Below, one piece after another: positions 41,185 through 49,466 of a DNA stretch of 64,000 nt. The number at the start of each line of letters is the position of its first letter. The stretch's first letter is position 1. The notes under the pieces are model-generated. The model saw only the letters and a list, made by a program, of their open reading frames with translations, did no database searches and was not told where the DNA came from. The translations under genes were made by a program, and so were the position numbers. The stretch comes from Paenibacillus uliginis N3/975 (lineage in GTDB: Bacteria; Bacillota; Bacilli; Paenibacillales; Paenibacillaceae), in contig NZ_LT840184.1 in assembly GCF_900177425.1 (NCBI RefSeq), forward strand, positions 3,264,263 through 3,328,262. The letters run 5' to 3'.

Positions 41185-43191
41185 ATGAAAAAAATCTATG
41201 TGGTAAACAAAACTCATTTTGACATTGGATTTACCGATTTAGCAGAAAATGTCTTGCACAAGTATTGCCATGATTACATTCAAAACGCAATCACTTTAGC
41301 TGAAGACTTAAGAAAAGAGGGCAAAGACTTTGTTTGGACAACAGGTAGCTTTATTATTGAATATTACTTCAAAAACATGGATGAAGAAGCTTGTAAAAAG
41401 CTAGACGACGCCATAAAGAAAGGTTACATTCGCTGGCACGCAATCCCGTGTACGTTTGAATCTGAAACTATGACACCTCAAACTTTACATTACATGACTT
41501 CAATCTCAAAGAAGTTAGATGCTCGTTATGGATATAAAACAACAAGCGCAAAGATGACTGACGTCCCAGGACATACTATCGGGATTGTTGATGAGTTATA
41601 TCGTCAAGGAATTAAATTCCTACACATTGGTGTAAATGGTTCGAGCTCAATTCCAGAAGTTCCAGATACATTTCTATGGAAGAATGGCGAAAGTGAGATA
41701 ATTGTCTCTTATTCAGACGACTATGGTGGCGTAATCGGAATTGATTGCATGGATAACAAGCTGGCTTTTATGCATACTCATGATAATAGTGGTCCAGGAA
41801 CAAAAGAGAAAATTAACGTCTTTTTGTCAAAAATGGCGAATGAGTATCCAGACTATGAGCTTGAAATGACTTCAATGGATCAGTTTGCAAATGAAATTTG
41901 GGAAGTACGTGACCAACTGCCAGTTATTTCAGAGGAGATTGGGGACACATGGATTCACGGAATGATGTCTGATCCGAAAATCATTCGTGATTATCGGATT
42001 TTAACTAATTACATGTCTGATAACAAAATAGAAAATGATGATGCTAATTTCTATTCGATGTTAGTTCCAGAGCATACTTGGGGAATGGATATCAAACGCT
42101 ATTTCAGTGACTATATGAATTATGAAAAGAAAGACTTCCAACGAGCGCGTAGTTTAGACCAAATTACCGATCTTGATTTAACCTACGCTTATGGAATTGT
42201 TAAAGATGCAACTGTTAGCGAAATGCAATTCACTTATAATGAGTGGACTGATCGTTCGTACAAATTTTATGAGTCTTCATGGAAAGAACAACGCAAGAAC
42301 GTTGATCGTGCAATAGCTTGTTTGGAGCCTAAAGATCAAAATAACATTAAAAAACTTATCGAAGTTCCATATCATATCTTTGAAAACCAAGGTATTGAAT
42401 GTGGTTTGGAAGAATTGATTTCGGTAAACGGATATCAAGTTATGTTTGCTAGCGATGGTTCAATTAACCACTTAGAAAAGGATGGAACACTTTACTTTGA
42501 TCAGGACAATAAACTCGGGGTTCTGAGCTATACAATTGCTGGGCAAAATGACTATGATAACCTACGTTACAACTATTTGCGTGAATTACAACATAATTGG
42601 TGGGCAATTGACTTCTTAAAGCCAGGAATGGAAATTCAAAAACGCATTCAATTGAATGAAAATTTCACACCACATGTTGTGAAATTAGTTAAGGAAAATG
42701 ATTCGATTATTGCAACTTTAAAGTATAGCCAAAGAGCTGTGGAGGAGTATGGTGCTCCAAGAGTTGTAAAGGTTAAATATCAATTTGAAGATAAAGTTGA
42801 AATTGCACTTTTATTAAAGGATAAAGATGCAATTCGTTATCCAGAAATTTATTCTTTTGACATTACACCACGTTTGAATTCGCCGTACTTAACTAAGATT
42901 CGTAAAATAGATACCGTTATTTCACCTTTTGAAGTGGTAGGTCACGGAAATAAGTTGCAACATATGATTGAAGAGTTAATTTACGATGGTAGCGATAAAA
43001 AAATCAATATAAAACCTATTGATGCCCCTCTTTTGGGAATCGGAACAAATAATAATCTAAGTTATAACAACAAATACCATCAAGACAACAATAAATTTAC
43101 GTTTACACTATTGAATACAACATGGGGAACTAATTTCACGATGTGGTATGAAGAAGATATTTTCGCTCGTTTTGAATTAGTGTTGGGATAA
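41185..43191 (+). CDS. GH38-like glycosidase, DUF5054 protein
   Basis: A 668-residue enzyme-like protein. The N-terminus KKIYVVNKTHFDIGFTDLAE is the first metal-site strand of family 38 alpha-mannosidase-like proteins (HxDxG), here H-F-D-I-G. LPVISEEIGDTWIHGMMSDP and AFMHTHDNSGPGTKE provide further His/Asp clusters. The protein matches what is annotated as DUF5054, from memory. No signal peptide, so intracellular glycan turnover is likely. The start at ATG 41185 is preferred to the earlier ATG 41158 because homology begins at KKIYV; the ribosome site is weak. It is the largest cassette gene in the window. Confidence 0.8.
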   Translation: MKKIYVVNKTHFDIGFTDLAENVLHKYCHDYIQNAITLAEDLRKEGKDFVWTTGSFIIEYYFKNMDEEACKKLDDAIKKGYIRWHAIPCTFESETMTPQTLHYMTSISKKLDARYGYKTTSAKMTDVPGHTIGIVDELYRQGIKFLHIGVNGSSSIPEVPDTFLWKNGESEIIVSYSDDYGGVIGIDCMDNKLAFMHTHDNSGPGTKEKINVFLSKMANEYPDYELEMTSMDQFANEIWEVRDQLPVISEEIGDTWIHGMMSDPKIIRDYRILTNYMSDNKIENDDANFYSMLVPEHTWGMDIKRYFSDYMNYEKKDFQRARSLDQITDLDLTYAYGIVKDATVSEMQFTYNEWTDRSYKFYESSWKEQRKNVDRAIACLEPKDQNNIKKLIEVPYHIFENQGIECGLEELISVNGYQVMFASDGSINHLEKDGTLYFDQDNKLGVLSYTIAGQNDYDNLRYNYLRELQHNWWAIDFLKPGMEIQKRIQLNENFTPHVVKLVKENDSIIATLKYSQRAVEEYGAPRVVKVKYQFEDKVEIALLLKDKDAIRYPEIYSFDITPRLNSPYLTKIRKIDTVISPFEVVGHGNKLQHMIEELIYDGSDKKINIKPIDAPLLGIGTNNNLSYNNKYHQDNNKFTFTLLNTTWGTNFTMWYEEDIFARFELVLG

Positions 43192-43230
43192 AAAATTTCC
43201 TGCGAACATAATTCACTCTGTTCACAGAAT

Positions 43231-43332
43231 AAACGATTAACGGGACACGATAGTTGATTAAGATAAGAAGGCAGCCGATCAATACGATCGGTTGCTTTTT
43301 CTTTAAGCTAACGGGCAGCATAGTTCAATTGT
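43231..43332. repeat. Complete separator: B site, GGCAGCC hairpin, A site
   Basis: B: CGATTAAC, GGGACAC, GATAGTTGATTAAG. Stem: AAGGCAGCCGATC...GATCGGTTGCTTTTTC. A: TTAAGCTAAC, GGGCAG, CATAGTTCAATT. Very well preserved. Confidence 0.88.
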
Positions 43333-43407
43333 AATTGTTTTCTCAATCCTGTTTATACATTGAAACTGTTAAATTGTATTTATATTGAACGAATAGGGGG
43401 ATAAGAG

Positions 43408-43662
43408 ATGAGCAAAGGGAAAATCTTATTTTTGAACGGAGTAACCCCATATACTGTCAAGTCAAATCCACTTGAAATAAAAGAATTGTTTCAGATGATG
43501 ATTAAATCGGATAATATTGAAGTAGCGACCAAAGGAGCAGAATTAATAACTACATGCTACATCTTTTATCAAAAATTTGAAGATCTCTTACAGTGTTCCT
43601 TAGATGGTTCAATCCATCTAAAAAAGGGAGTTGCCTCTATCAGTGGTGGCTTCTTTGTGTAA
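43408..43662 (+). CDS. Hypothetical protein
   Basis: An 84-residue soluble protein (MSKGKILFLNGVTPYTVKSN, LIKSDNIEVATKG-like middle, SIHLKKGVASISGGFFV). GGGGG lies about 10 bases upstream of ATG. It ends 23 bases before the next gene, so the two form a two-gene cassette. Not recognised. Confidence 0.55.
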   Translation: MSKGKILFLNGVTPYTVKSNPLEIKELFQMMIKSDNIEVATKGAELITTCYIFYQKFEDLLQCSLDGSIHLKKGVASISGGFFV

Positions 43663-43685
43663 AATTTGAATTTGAGGAGGAAACG

Positions 43686-43886
43686 ATGAAAAACGATAAG
43701 CATAAATCTTTATCAGTATTTCTTGTTGTTGGATTTATTATTGGGGCTTGTATAGGCATGATAGTAAGTAGTTTCTTAGACCTTAACATAAGTTTCAGTA
43801 TTGCACTGGGGGCAGGTTTTGGAATGTTATTAGGCATTGTGATTGGTTCTGTAATAGATTATGAACGACAGAAAAAAGAAAAGTAA
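43686..43886 (+). CDS. Small glycine-rich two-helix membrane protein
   Basis: A 66-residue protein with helices at about 10-30 (SVFLVVGFIIGACIGMIVSS) and 37-57 (FSIALGAGFGMLLGIVIGSV), both with GxxxG spacing, and a basic tail ERQKKEK. GAGGAGGAAA precedes ATG at ideal distance. Not recognised. Confidence 0.7.
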   Translation: MKNDKHKSLSVFLVVGFIIGACIGMIVSSFLDLNISFSIALGAGFGMLLGIVIGSVIDYERQKKEK

Positions 43887-43921
43887 TTCCAGTTTGTCTA
43901 CAATTTAATATTCACTATCAC

Positions 43922-43957
43922 AAGCAGTTAGTTTCTATATGATTGACTGCTTTTTTG
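43922..43957 (+). terminator. Rho-independent terminator
   Basis: AAGCAGTTAGT pairs with ATTGACTGCTT around TTCTATATG and is followed by TTTTG. Confidence 0.7.
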
Positions 43958-43981
43958 TTAACCAGAAAGGAGGAATTGACT

Positions 43982-44260
43982 ATGACATGGAAAGCAATAA
44001 CCTGGACATATGTACAAAATATTATGTAATAAACATATACACATTCAAGGGAGTGGCTTGAATTAATCGAAGAAGCACCTGACACATTTAGTTTAAGAGG
44101 AGATACCGTTTGGAAAGAAGAAGAGAATGAAGAAGGCTACTGGGAGCAGACGAGAAGTAGTATGCAGCGAGAAAAAATGCAAAGTGAATTAGAAAATTTG
44201 ATTAGCTTAGCTGTCAAAGCTTCAAACAATAATCAATCTATTATTCATTTCGGAATCTAA
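43982..44260 (+). pseudogene. Hypothetical gene with tandem stops
   Basis: ATG after AAAGGAGG opens MTWKAITWTYVQNIM, then TAATAA, and the same frame continues TYTHSREWLELIEEAPDTFS, NEEGYWEQTRSSMQREKMQS to IIHFGI. The second part is typical coding sequence (acidic, helical). One or two base changes therefore disabled a 92-codon gene. No family recognised. Confidence 0.55.
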
Positions 44261-44273
44261 GTACAACCGACGT

Positions 44274-44305
44274 TGCATTAAGCTAACGGGGAACGATAGT
44301 TCAAC
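44274..44305. repeat. B site
   Basis: TTGCATTAAGCTAAC, spacer GGGGAAC, GATAGTTCAAC. In this separator the hairpin is replaced by, or contains, the TGTCGG element at 44324, and the A site follows at 44501. Confidence 0.85.
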
Positions 44306-44323
44306 AAATCATGGAGCAGTTTG

Positions 44324-44466
44324 TGTCGTAGGACAAGAACATGCATGCATATGAAGTCGCGAAAATCGCGTCTTTTTTATTTTAACGATGTAAGTTCTTG
44401 TCCCGAGCTGAGGACAAGAACTTACATCGTTAGCCGAAAAGGACAAGAACATGTATTCATACCTGA
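44324..44466 (+). mobile_element. TGTCGG mini-element, copy 11 (between B and A sites)
   Basis: It starts TGTCGTAGGACAAGAACATG, has a GTCGCGAAAATCGCG stem, the palindrome GATGTAAGTTCTTGTCC / GGACAAGAACTTACATC, and ends GGACAAGAACATGTATTCAT then ACCTGA. It is the only copy with both a B site before it and an A site after it, so it shows the element's place within a separator. Confidence 0.8.
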
Positions 44467-44500
44467 TTAGTGATTTCTAATGTTAATCGATCTCGCCAGC

Positions 44501-44527
44501 CCATTAAGCTAACGGGCAGGTTAACGT
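44501..44527. repeat. A site
   Basis: CCATTAAGCTAAC, spacer GGGCAG, GTTAACGTAAG. Confidence 0.78.
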
Positions 44528-44648
44528 AAGAAACATAATTCTCATACTTCAATTCCAAGTTATGGTAATATAGAGTTGGAGTTATGAAAAATATGTTTTA
44601 TCGTTAAGAATGGATGAATGTAAATAGTACATATGGAGGTAATTAAGT

Positions 44649-44827
44649 TTGAAGACTCACTACTATTTCAGTTGGTTTAATGATATTTTTCCAGAGAAGC
44701 TGGTCAAATTGTTGCATGAGGATATAACAGACAGAAAATCGCTTGTTATGATTAGCGCTCAACCGTCTGGTTATAAAGATGAGCAAGTTAACAGTGATGA
44801 TGTTTTTTGTCGGGTGACAAAAACATA
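44649..44827 (+). pseudogene. Peptidase S51 gene, truncated copy
   Basis: A TTG start after GGAGGTAA encodes KTHYYFSWFNDIFPEKLVKL, LHEDITDRKSLVMISAQPSG, closely matching the N-terminus of the S51 protein at 3095. After NSDDVF the frame runs into a TGTCGG element at 44808 and stops at 44827. The nucleophile elbow and all C-terminal parts are missing, so it is inactive. Confidence 0.8.
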
Positions 44828-44951
44828 GTAACAATAGAAGCCGCTGATTAAGCGGCTTTTTATATTTATGTTATCAAGTTCTTGTCAAAACAAAATGACA
44901 AGAACTTGATAACATTCCCGACAGATGACAAGAACATGGTTACATTCCCGA
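44808..44951 (+). mobile_element. TGTCGG mini-element, copy 12 (subtype b)
   Basis: It starts TGTCGGGTGACAAAAACATA and is almost identical to copy 6, with the TTATCAAGTTCTTGTCA palindrome, an internal CCCGACA and a final ACATTCCCGA. It joins directly to the truncated S51 gene. Confidence 0.82.
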
Positions 44952-44952
44952 T

Positions 44953-45023
44953 ATGTTTCATCGAGGGCGTCTAATAAAGATGATTAGACGCCCTTTCATT
45001 AAACTAACGGGCAGGTTAATGCA
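44953..45023. repeat. Hairpin and A site
   Basis: The stem GGGCGTCTAAT...ATTAGACGCCC (44965-44993) is followed by CATTAAACTAAC, GGGCAG, GTTAATGCAAC. This shows the hairpin that subtype-b elements carry before the A site. Confidence 0.75.
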
Positions 45024-45131
45024 ACTATTCAACCACTAAAAGCGTTATACCCAAAGGACTTAGCTTGGCAAGAACGCATATCTAATTTCGTGTAGGAAGA
45101 ATAAATAATACATCGATATGGAGGAATAGCT

Positions 45132-45336
45132 ATGGATACAAAGGAAGAAAATTTCTCGAATGATAACAGCATGGGATCAATCAAAAGTTTAACAGAAAAT
45201 GAAGCGAAGACTGAACCTTATATATGCGATTTTGAAAGATAACGAGATCCCGAGTGAAAAATTGATTTCACATGTATTATCCATTTACGAGAAACAAATA
45301 CCGAGAGTGGTTAAAGCAAGACAGAATAATAATTAA
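45132..45336 (+). pseudogene. Small helical protein gene, frameshifted
   Basis: ATG after GGAGGAAT starts MDTKEEN, but the coherent sequence needs two frame changes: RMITAWDQSK, LTENEAKTE, then YAILKDNEIPSEKLISHVLS and IYEKQIPRVVKARQNNN. The intact product would be about 68 residues, all-helical. Not recognised. Confidence 0.45.
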
Positions 45337-45380
45337 TCATTTAGTAGATGAGTGAGTGCTTCGGTATCCTACGCTTTTTA

Positions 45381-45406
45381 CTATGCTAACGGGCAGGATA
45401 ACGCAA
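45381..45406. repeat. A site
   Basis: CTATGCTAAC, spacer GGGCAG, GATAACGCAAAG. Confidence 0.7.
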
Positions 45407-45543
45407 AGCAGGAGGCCATCGAAACTTAGCAGTCGATCTGTAAGGGTAGTTGAAATAGTTTAGAATTGTGTGGAGGCTAGACAGACGTAATAAATAGAAA
45501 AAAGGGAAACAAAGTTACCCTTAGCAAAGGGAGGCAGGAGAAC

Positions 45544-45816
45544 GTGTCGAACATGGACAAAGAGAAACAGGCTCTGGAGAAAGCGAAAACGGTATATGAA
45601 ACAGGCGAGATCATAACGTCGAAAGTGTACAAGATCTGCTCGGAACAGAAAGAGGGACTCGATCGTCTGTCAGCTGAGAGGCTCGAAAAGTTACGCGAGG
45701 AGGCAATGCCGAAGATTCACGTGCGGTATGAGCAGATGGTCAAGCTCCGGCAGCAACAGCCGAAGGCCGACGACGGTGGCAAGCCTCCGGGAAATTCCGC
45801 TAACGGAACACAATAG
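45544..45816 (+). CDS. Hypothetical charged helical protein ending in the B site
   Basis: A 90-residue GTG-start protein with GGAGGCAGGAG upstream. It is highly charged and helical (DKEKQALEKAKTVYETGEII, LDRLSAERLEKLREEAMPKI) and probably forms a coiled coil. The last codons (Asn-Ser-Ala-Asn-Gly-Thr-Gln) are encoded by the B site itself (CCGCTAACGGAACACAATAG), so the site supplies the C-terminus. GC content is higher than in neighbours. Not recognised. Confidence 0.65.
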   Translation: MSNMDKEKQALEKAKTVYETGEIITSKVYKICSEQKEGLDRLSAERLEKLREEAMPKIHVRYEQMVKLRQQQPKADDGGKPPGNSANGTQ

Positions 45817-45845
45817 CACCATGACAACAGGCTGCTGATCAAAAT
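45797..45845. repeat. Separator: B site and partial hairpin
   Basis: CGCTAAC, GGAACAC, AATAGCACC, then AACAGGCTGCTGATC, the first strand of a hairpin whose second strand is missing. No A site precedes the next gene. Confidence 0.65.
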
Positions 45846-45879
45846 CCAATAGTGCAAAGCTCTAATCTAAGGAGGAGTT

Positions 45880-46140
45880 ATGAAATTATTCTCTAGAATT
45901 TTGTTTTTAATATCCTTGATTATTTTAGTTAATTATTCTTTTGACTTTTTAAAAAGTAATAATCGATCACTTCTAATTAGCTTTATTATAGGATTTATAG
46001 CTACATATATTTCAACATTTTTTGTTAAAAATGATAAACTTAACACTTATATTAGATGGACATCGGCTGTAATTGTAATCAGCATCTTCGCGTATATATT
46101 GATATTTGGAGTTATATGGTCATTCTCAAAAAGGCCATAA
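45880..46140 (+). CDS. Small three-helix membrane protein
   Basis: An 86-residue protein with hydrophobic segments at about 5-25, 31-50 and 63-82. AAGGAGGAG precedes ATG at ideal distance. Not recognised. It resembles the protein at 7449 in size and plan only. Confidence 0.65.
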   Translation: MKLFSRILFLISLIILVNYSFDFLKSNNRSLLISFIIGFIATYISTFFVKNDKLNTYIRWTSAVIVISIFAYILIFGVIWSFSKRP

Positions 46141-46149
46141 TATGAGATT

Positions 46150-46317
46150 TGTGAGGACTTTAAATCAGTATACCGAGCAATGGATGAGCAAGCTGGTAAA
46201 GAAGCTCTAGAAACCTTCTGTGATAAGAGGAAATCTACTTATCCTAAGGTGGTTAAATCATTAAGAGAATGTGTAATGTCAGAAGAAAATATTGTTTTAG
46301 ACGATCGAGGTCATTAA
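46150..46317 (+). pseudogene. IS256-family transposase fragment
   Basis: One frame reads DFKSVYRAMDEQAGKEALET, FCDKRKSTYPKVVKSLRECV. This is the region of IS256/Mutator transposases just after the second catalytic Asp block (YxAxxExxAxxAL..F...W...YP..V). It ends with a TAA contributed by the A site. Only 55 codons are kept. Confidence 0.65.
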
Positions 46318-46340
46318 GCTAACGGGCAGGATAGTGTAAT
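46311..46340. repeat. A site
   Basis: TCATTAAGCTAAC, spacer GGGCAG, GATAGTGTAAT. Confidence 0.78.
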
Positions 46341-46474
46341 AGCTACAAAGAAATAAACTGAGTTGATTTACAGAAGGAAGGCGACATTCAAATAAGGGCC
46401 AGGATGTGCATATAGCATGTCGCATAGACAAGCCGCTAAAAAACCATATTTTTAAGATTGTGGAGGGTATGCAA

Positions 46475-47491
46475 ATGATCCGTTATCCTTATTTGCAAGA
46501 ATGTACCACTATTGGTGTCACAGCACCTTCATCAGGTGTAGAGGAGTCCTTACATCATACAGTCAAGCAAGCGATCAGCCGCTTAGAAGCCAAAGGATAC
46601 AAAGTGCATTGCTGCGAGACGGTATGGACTCAAAAGAAGGCAAAATCTGCACCTGCTGCTAAAAGAGTGGAAGAGCTAAACGCCCTACTGGAGGATGAAA
46701 AAGTCGGACTGATCTTCCCTCCATGGGGTGGAGAGCTTTTGATAGAGATAATAGATAGAATCGAGTATGCCCGAATACAGCCAAAATGGATTATGGGCTA
46801 CTCAGATATAAGTGTTTTGTTGCTGGCTGTTACATTAAATTCCGGCATCGCCACAGCGCACGGCGTTAACTTGGTGGATGTAAGAGGGGAGTATTCTGAT
46901 GAGACGACTGCCATGTAGGAAGCCGTGCTGACTACACGAACAGGTGGATCCGTTCAACAGCTGTCATCTAAGTTGTATCAAAAGAGTTGGGATCACGATC
47001 ACCCTAAGCCATATGTGTTTCATCTAACGGAACCGACAAAATGGCTGTCAACATTAAAAACGAATGTTCGAATGCAAGGGCGGCTGCTCGGTGGATGTAT
47101 CGACGTCATTCGGCATCTGATTGGGACACAATATGGCGATGTACGGAAATTCCAGCGTGATATCATCCACAGCGAGCCGATTATATGGTTTCTTGAAAAT
47201 TGCGAGCTGAGTGTAACCGACCTTCGACGTTCGCTTATTCAAATGAAACTGGCAGGTTGGTTTGAGCATTGCAGTGGCATTCTATTCGGTCGGAGCGATG
47301 CGAACAAGCGGATCGATGGCTACGAAGCTTTGGATGTGTACCGAGAGCTTGCGGAGGAGATCGAAGTACCAATAGTTTACGATATTGATTGTGGACATGT
47401 TCCTCCGCAGATGACGTTCGTTAATGGTGCAGAGGCAATAGTAGAAGTTAATAACGGTAAGGCTAATATGATACAGTTCTTCAGGCCATAA
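46475..47491 (+). pseudogene. LD-carboxypeptidase/MccF-like (S66) with one amber codon
   Basis: A second S66 peptidase of about 338 residues. Start ATG 46475, with GGAGGG 9 bases upstream. Motifs: TTIGVTAPSSGV, the nucleophile IMGYSDISVLLLAV, IWFLENCELS with the Glu, and DIDCGHVPPQMTF with the His. A single TAG at 46916-46918 interrupts the same frame, between GEYSDETTAM and EAVLTTRTGG; nothing else is damaged. It is distant from 8989 in sequence and closer to the MccF-like branch. It is either a fresh pseudogene or amber readthrough. Confidence 0.82.
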
Positions 47492-47496
47492 AAGTT

Positions 47497-47592
47497 GCTA
47501 AACTAAAGGGATATATCAAACATCATGGAGCAGTGTACCGGGTGGTAGCTGATCCATTTTTCATTAAGCTAACGGGCAGGATTGTGCAACTT
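47497..47592. repeat. Complete separator, partly degenerate
   Basis: B: GCTAAACTAAAGGGATATAT. Stem: GGAGCAGTGTACC...GGTGGTAGCTG. A: TCATTAAGCTAAC, GGGCAG, GATTGTGCAAC. Confidence 0.72.
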
Positions 47593-47676
47593 TCAGTTAT
47601 TTATTACGTTTACATTAATGAAATATCCAATATGTGCTATTTATAACCAAGTATAACTAAATTGGGGGTCTCAAGC

Positions 47677-48207
47677 TTGAACAAAAAGAAAATTATGGTC
47701 ACTTTTGGTACAAGACCAGAAGCAACGAAAATGTGTCCTGTAGTTCAGGAGCTAAAAAGGTATCCGGAATGGTTTGAAACAAAAGTAGTCGTGACAGGGC
47801 AGCATCGAGAGCAGCTACATCAATCTCTAACGTATTTTGACATCCAACCGGATGTGGATTTAGCTCTGATGAAAGATAACCAAACATTAGCATCTTTCAC
47901 TTCATCTGCAATATCCGGTCTTGATCAGATTGTAGCAGAGGATAGGCCAGACTTAATATTAATACATGGGGATACTCAAACAGCATTATGTGGAGGGTTG
48001 GTAGCTTTTTTTAATAAGATACCGGTTGGACATGTTGAAGCTGGATTGCGATCTCATAATAAATATTCACCATGGCCTGAAGAGGCAAATCGACAGATCG
48101 TTGATGTCGTTACCGATTTATTTTTTGTACCTACATTAATAGGTAAAGATAATTTGTTGCGGGAAGGGTATTGTAGTGACCGAGCACTTCTGTCCGGTGT
48201 TTATTGA
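47677..48207 (+). pseudogene. UDP-GlcNAc 2-epimerase (WecB-like), C-terminally truncated
   Basis: The frame starts at TTG 47677 (GGGGG 8 bases upstream) and reads IMVTFGTRPEATKMCPVVQE, VVVTGQHREQL, LILIHGDTQTALCGGLVAFF, VGHVEAGLRSHNKYSPWPEE, all strongly conserved in non-hydrolysing UDP-GlcNAc 2-epimerases. It ends after 177 residues at SGVY, whereas the family has about 370-390 residues in two Rossmann domains. The second half, which completes the active site, is absent. The next 90 bases are foreign GC-rich residue (LDPSQFLSQDGLLYAIVDVA). Confidence 0.82.
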
Positions 48208-48300
48208 TCTGGATCCATCACAGTTCTTAAGTCAAGACGGGCTACTGTATGCGATCGTCGATGTCGCGTTGCGATAGGCCCACGCGAATTTGATTTTGTC
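48208..48300 (+). other. GC-rich coding residue
   Basis: Short frame continuing from the epimerase: LDPSQFLSQDGLLYAIVDVA and LR stop. Composition is unlike the flanks and no family is recognised. Confidence 0.3.
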
Positions 48301-48324
48301 GGACTAGAGAGAGTTGTAAACTAA

Positions 48325-48468
48325 TGTCGGGTGACAAAAACATAGTAACATTAGAAGCCGCTGATTATGCGGCTTTTTATATTTATGTTATCAAGTTCTT
48401 GTCAAAACACAATGACAAGAACTTGATAACATTCCCGATTGATGACAAGAACATTGTTACATTACCGA
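48325..48468 (+). mobile_element. TGTCGG mini-element, copy 13 (subtype b)
   Basis: It starts TGTCGGGTGACAAAAACATA, same arrangement as copies 6 and 12, and ends TGACAAGAACATTGTTACAT then TACCGA. An A site begins 44 bp later. Confidence 0.82.
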
Positions 48469-48510
48469 TATAATGTCATCAGCAGCAGGCAAGTTTAAAG
48501 ATGCGATTGT

Positions 48511-48537
48511 TGTTAAGTTAACGGGCAGGGCAGGATG
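48511..48537. repeat. A site
   Basis: TGTTAAGTTAAC, spacer GGGCAG, GGCAGGATGC; the right arm is poor. Confidence 0.65.
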
Positions 48538-48738
48538 CTTTTGAATGATACTAATTATTCTAAAATTATTCTGTGATAAAGTAACGAAAATATTGCAATT
48601 GGGTCTATTGGTGAAGATGTATATCAAGAACAGATCGAAGCGAAAATAATAAACGTGTCACATTATATGTGAAAGCCTCAGCGAATAATTTTCTTATTTT
48701 TGTTAATTATAAAGGTAAATCTTTAAAGAGGTGATAAA

Positions 48739-49083
48739 GTGAATATAAAAACAACAAAAACACTCTTATTTCTATCGGCATTATTAGTTTCTATGAATGT
48801 GAGCGGTATTTGTTTAGCTACTCCAGAAGATCAGAATGAAAATTCAGTAAAGGACTTACGCACCTACACGTTACAAATACTATATGAAGAAATCAATGAC
48901 TCCATATCAGAAAAATATGGAGTAGATTGGGCATTCTCCCCAATAAAAGTTTGCGAAATAAATGGCACAAATCTTACAGTTGAAGGGGATCTCTTAAAAG
49001 ACCATAGAACCAAAAAACTTAGAATTAATTTAAGTAAGGACACATCAAATTATAAAGTTATAAAGGTTTCGGAAATTAAGTGA
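48739..49083 (+). CDS. Small secreted protein
   Basis: A 114-residue protein starting at GTG with AAGAGGTGA upstream. The N-terminus KTLLFLSALLVSMNVSGICL then ATP is a signal peptide. The mature part is a small beta-rich domain (YTLQILYEEINDSISEKYGV, INGTNLTVEGDLL) reminiscent of DUF3888-type exported proteins; I am not sure of the family. The coding end is 14 bases before a family-3 motif. Confidence 0.65.
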   Translation: MNIKTTKTLLFLSALLVSMNVSGICLATPEDQNENSVKDLRTYTLQILYEEINDSISEKYGVDWAFSPIKVCEINGTNLTVEGDLLKDHRTKKLRINLSKDTSNYKVIKVSEIK

Positions 49084-49145
49084 TAAGAAGAGGGCATATA
49101 ATGTGACACATTATAGAATAACATGTCGAGGGACAAGAACATGGA

Positions 49146-49417
49146 AGCAAACTATTGATATCAAAGATCCTTCTATGGAGTATTGGTTGAAGGGAGCAGG
49201 CAGGAGTAACTCAGAACGCTTTATATTTGATCCAATAACAGTAGGTTTAAATTTGTTTAACTCAAAACCAACCATCACTTTCATGAAGAATGAAATTCGA
49301 AAAATGAAATCGTATATTCCATCGATGGTTGCGATGAAAGTATTTGATAACCCAACACAGGAAAACAGAATACTTCGTGACTACGTCAATAACTATGTAA
49401 ACAGATTTTCATTTTAA
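49146..49417 (+). pseudogene. C-terminal remnant of an element-encoded gene
   Basis: The open frame has no start of its own. It reads DIKDPSMEYWLKGAGRSNSE, RFIFDPITVGLNLFNSKPTI, KMKSYIPSMVAMKVFDNPTQ, ending YVNNYVNRFSF. It is a helical C-terminus of about 90 residues inside the element ends, so it probably belonged to a transposition protein. I cannot assign it to TnsB, TnsC or TniQ by eye. Confidence 0.45.
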
Positions 49418-49423
49418 AGTAAA

Positions 49424-49466
49424 AAACAAACCCTCATTCATGAAAAGAATGAGGGTTTGTTTTTTC
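49424..49466 (+). terminator. Strong terminator
   Basis: AAACAAACCCTCATTC pairs with GAATGAGGGTTTGTTT and is followed by TTTC. It lies between the coding remnant and the right end of the element. Confidence 0.8.
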
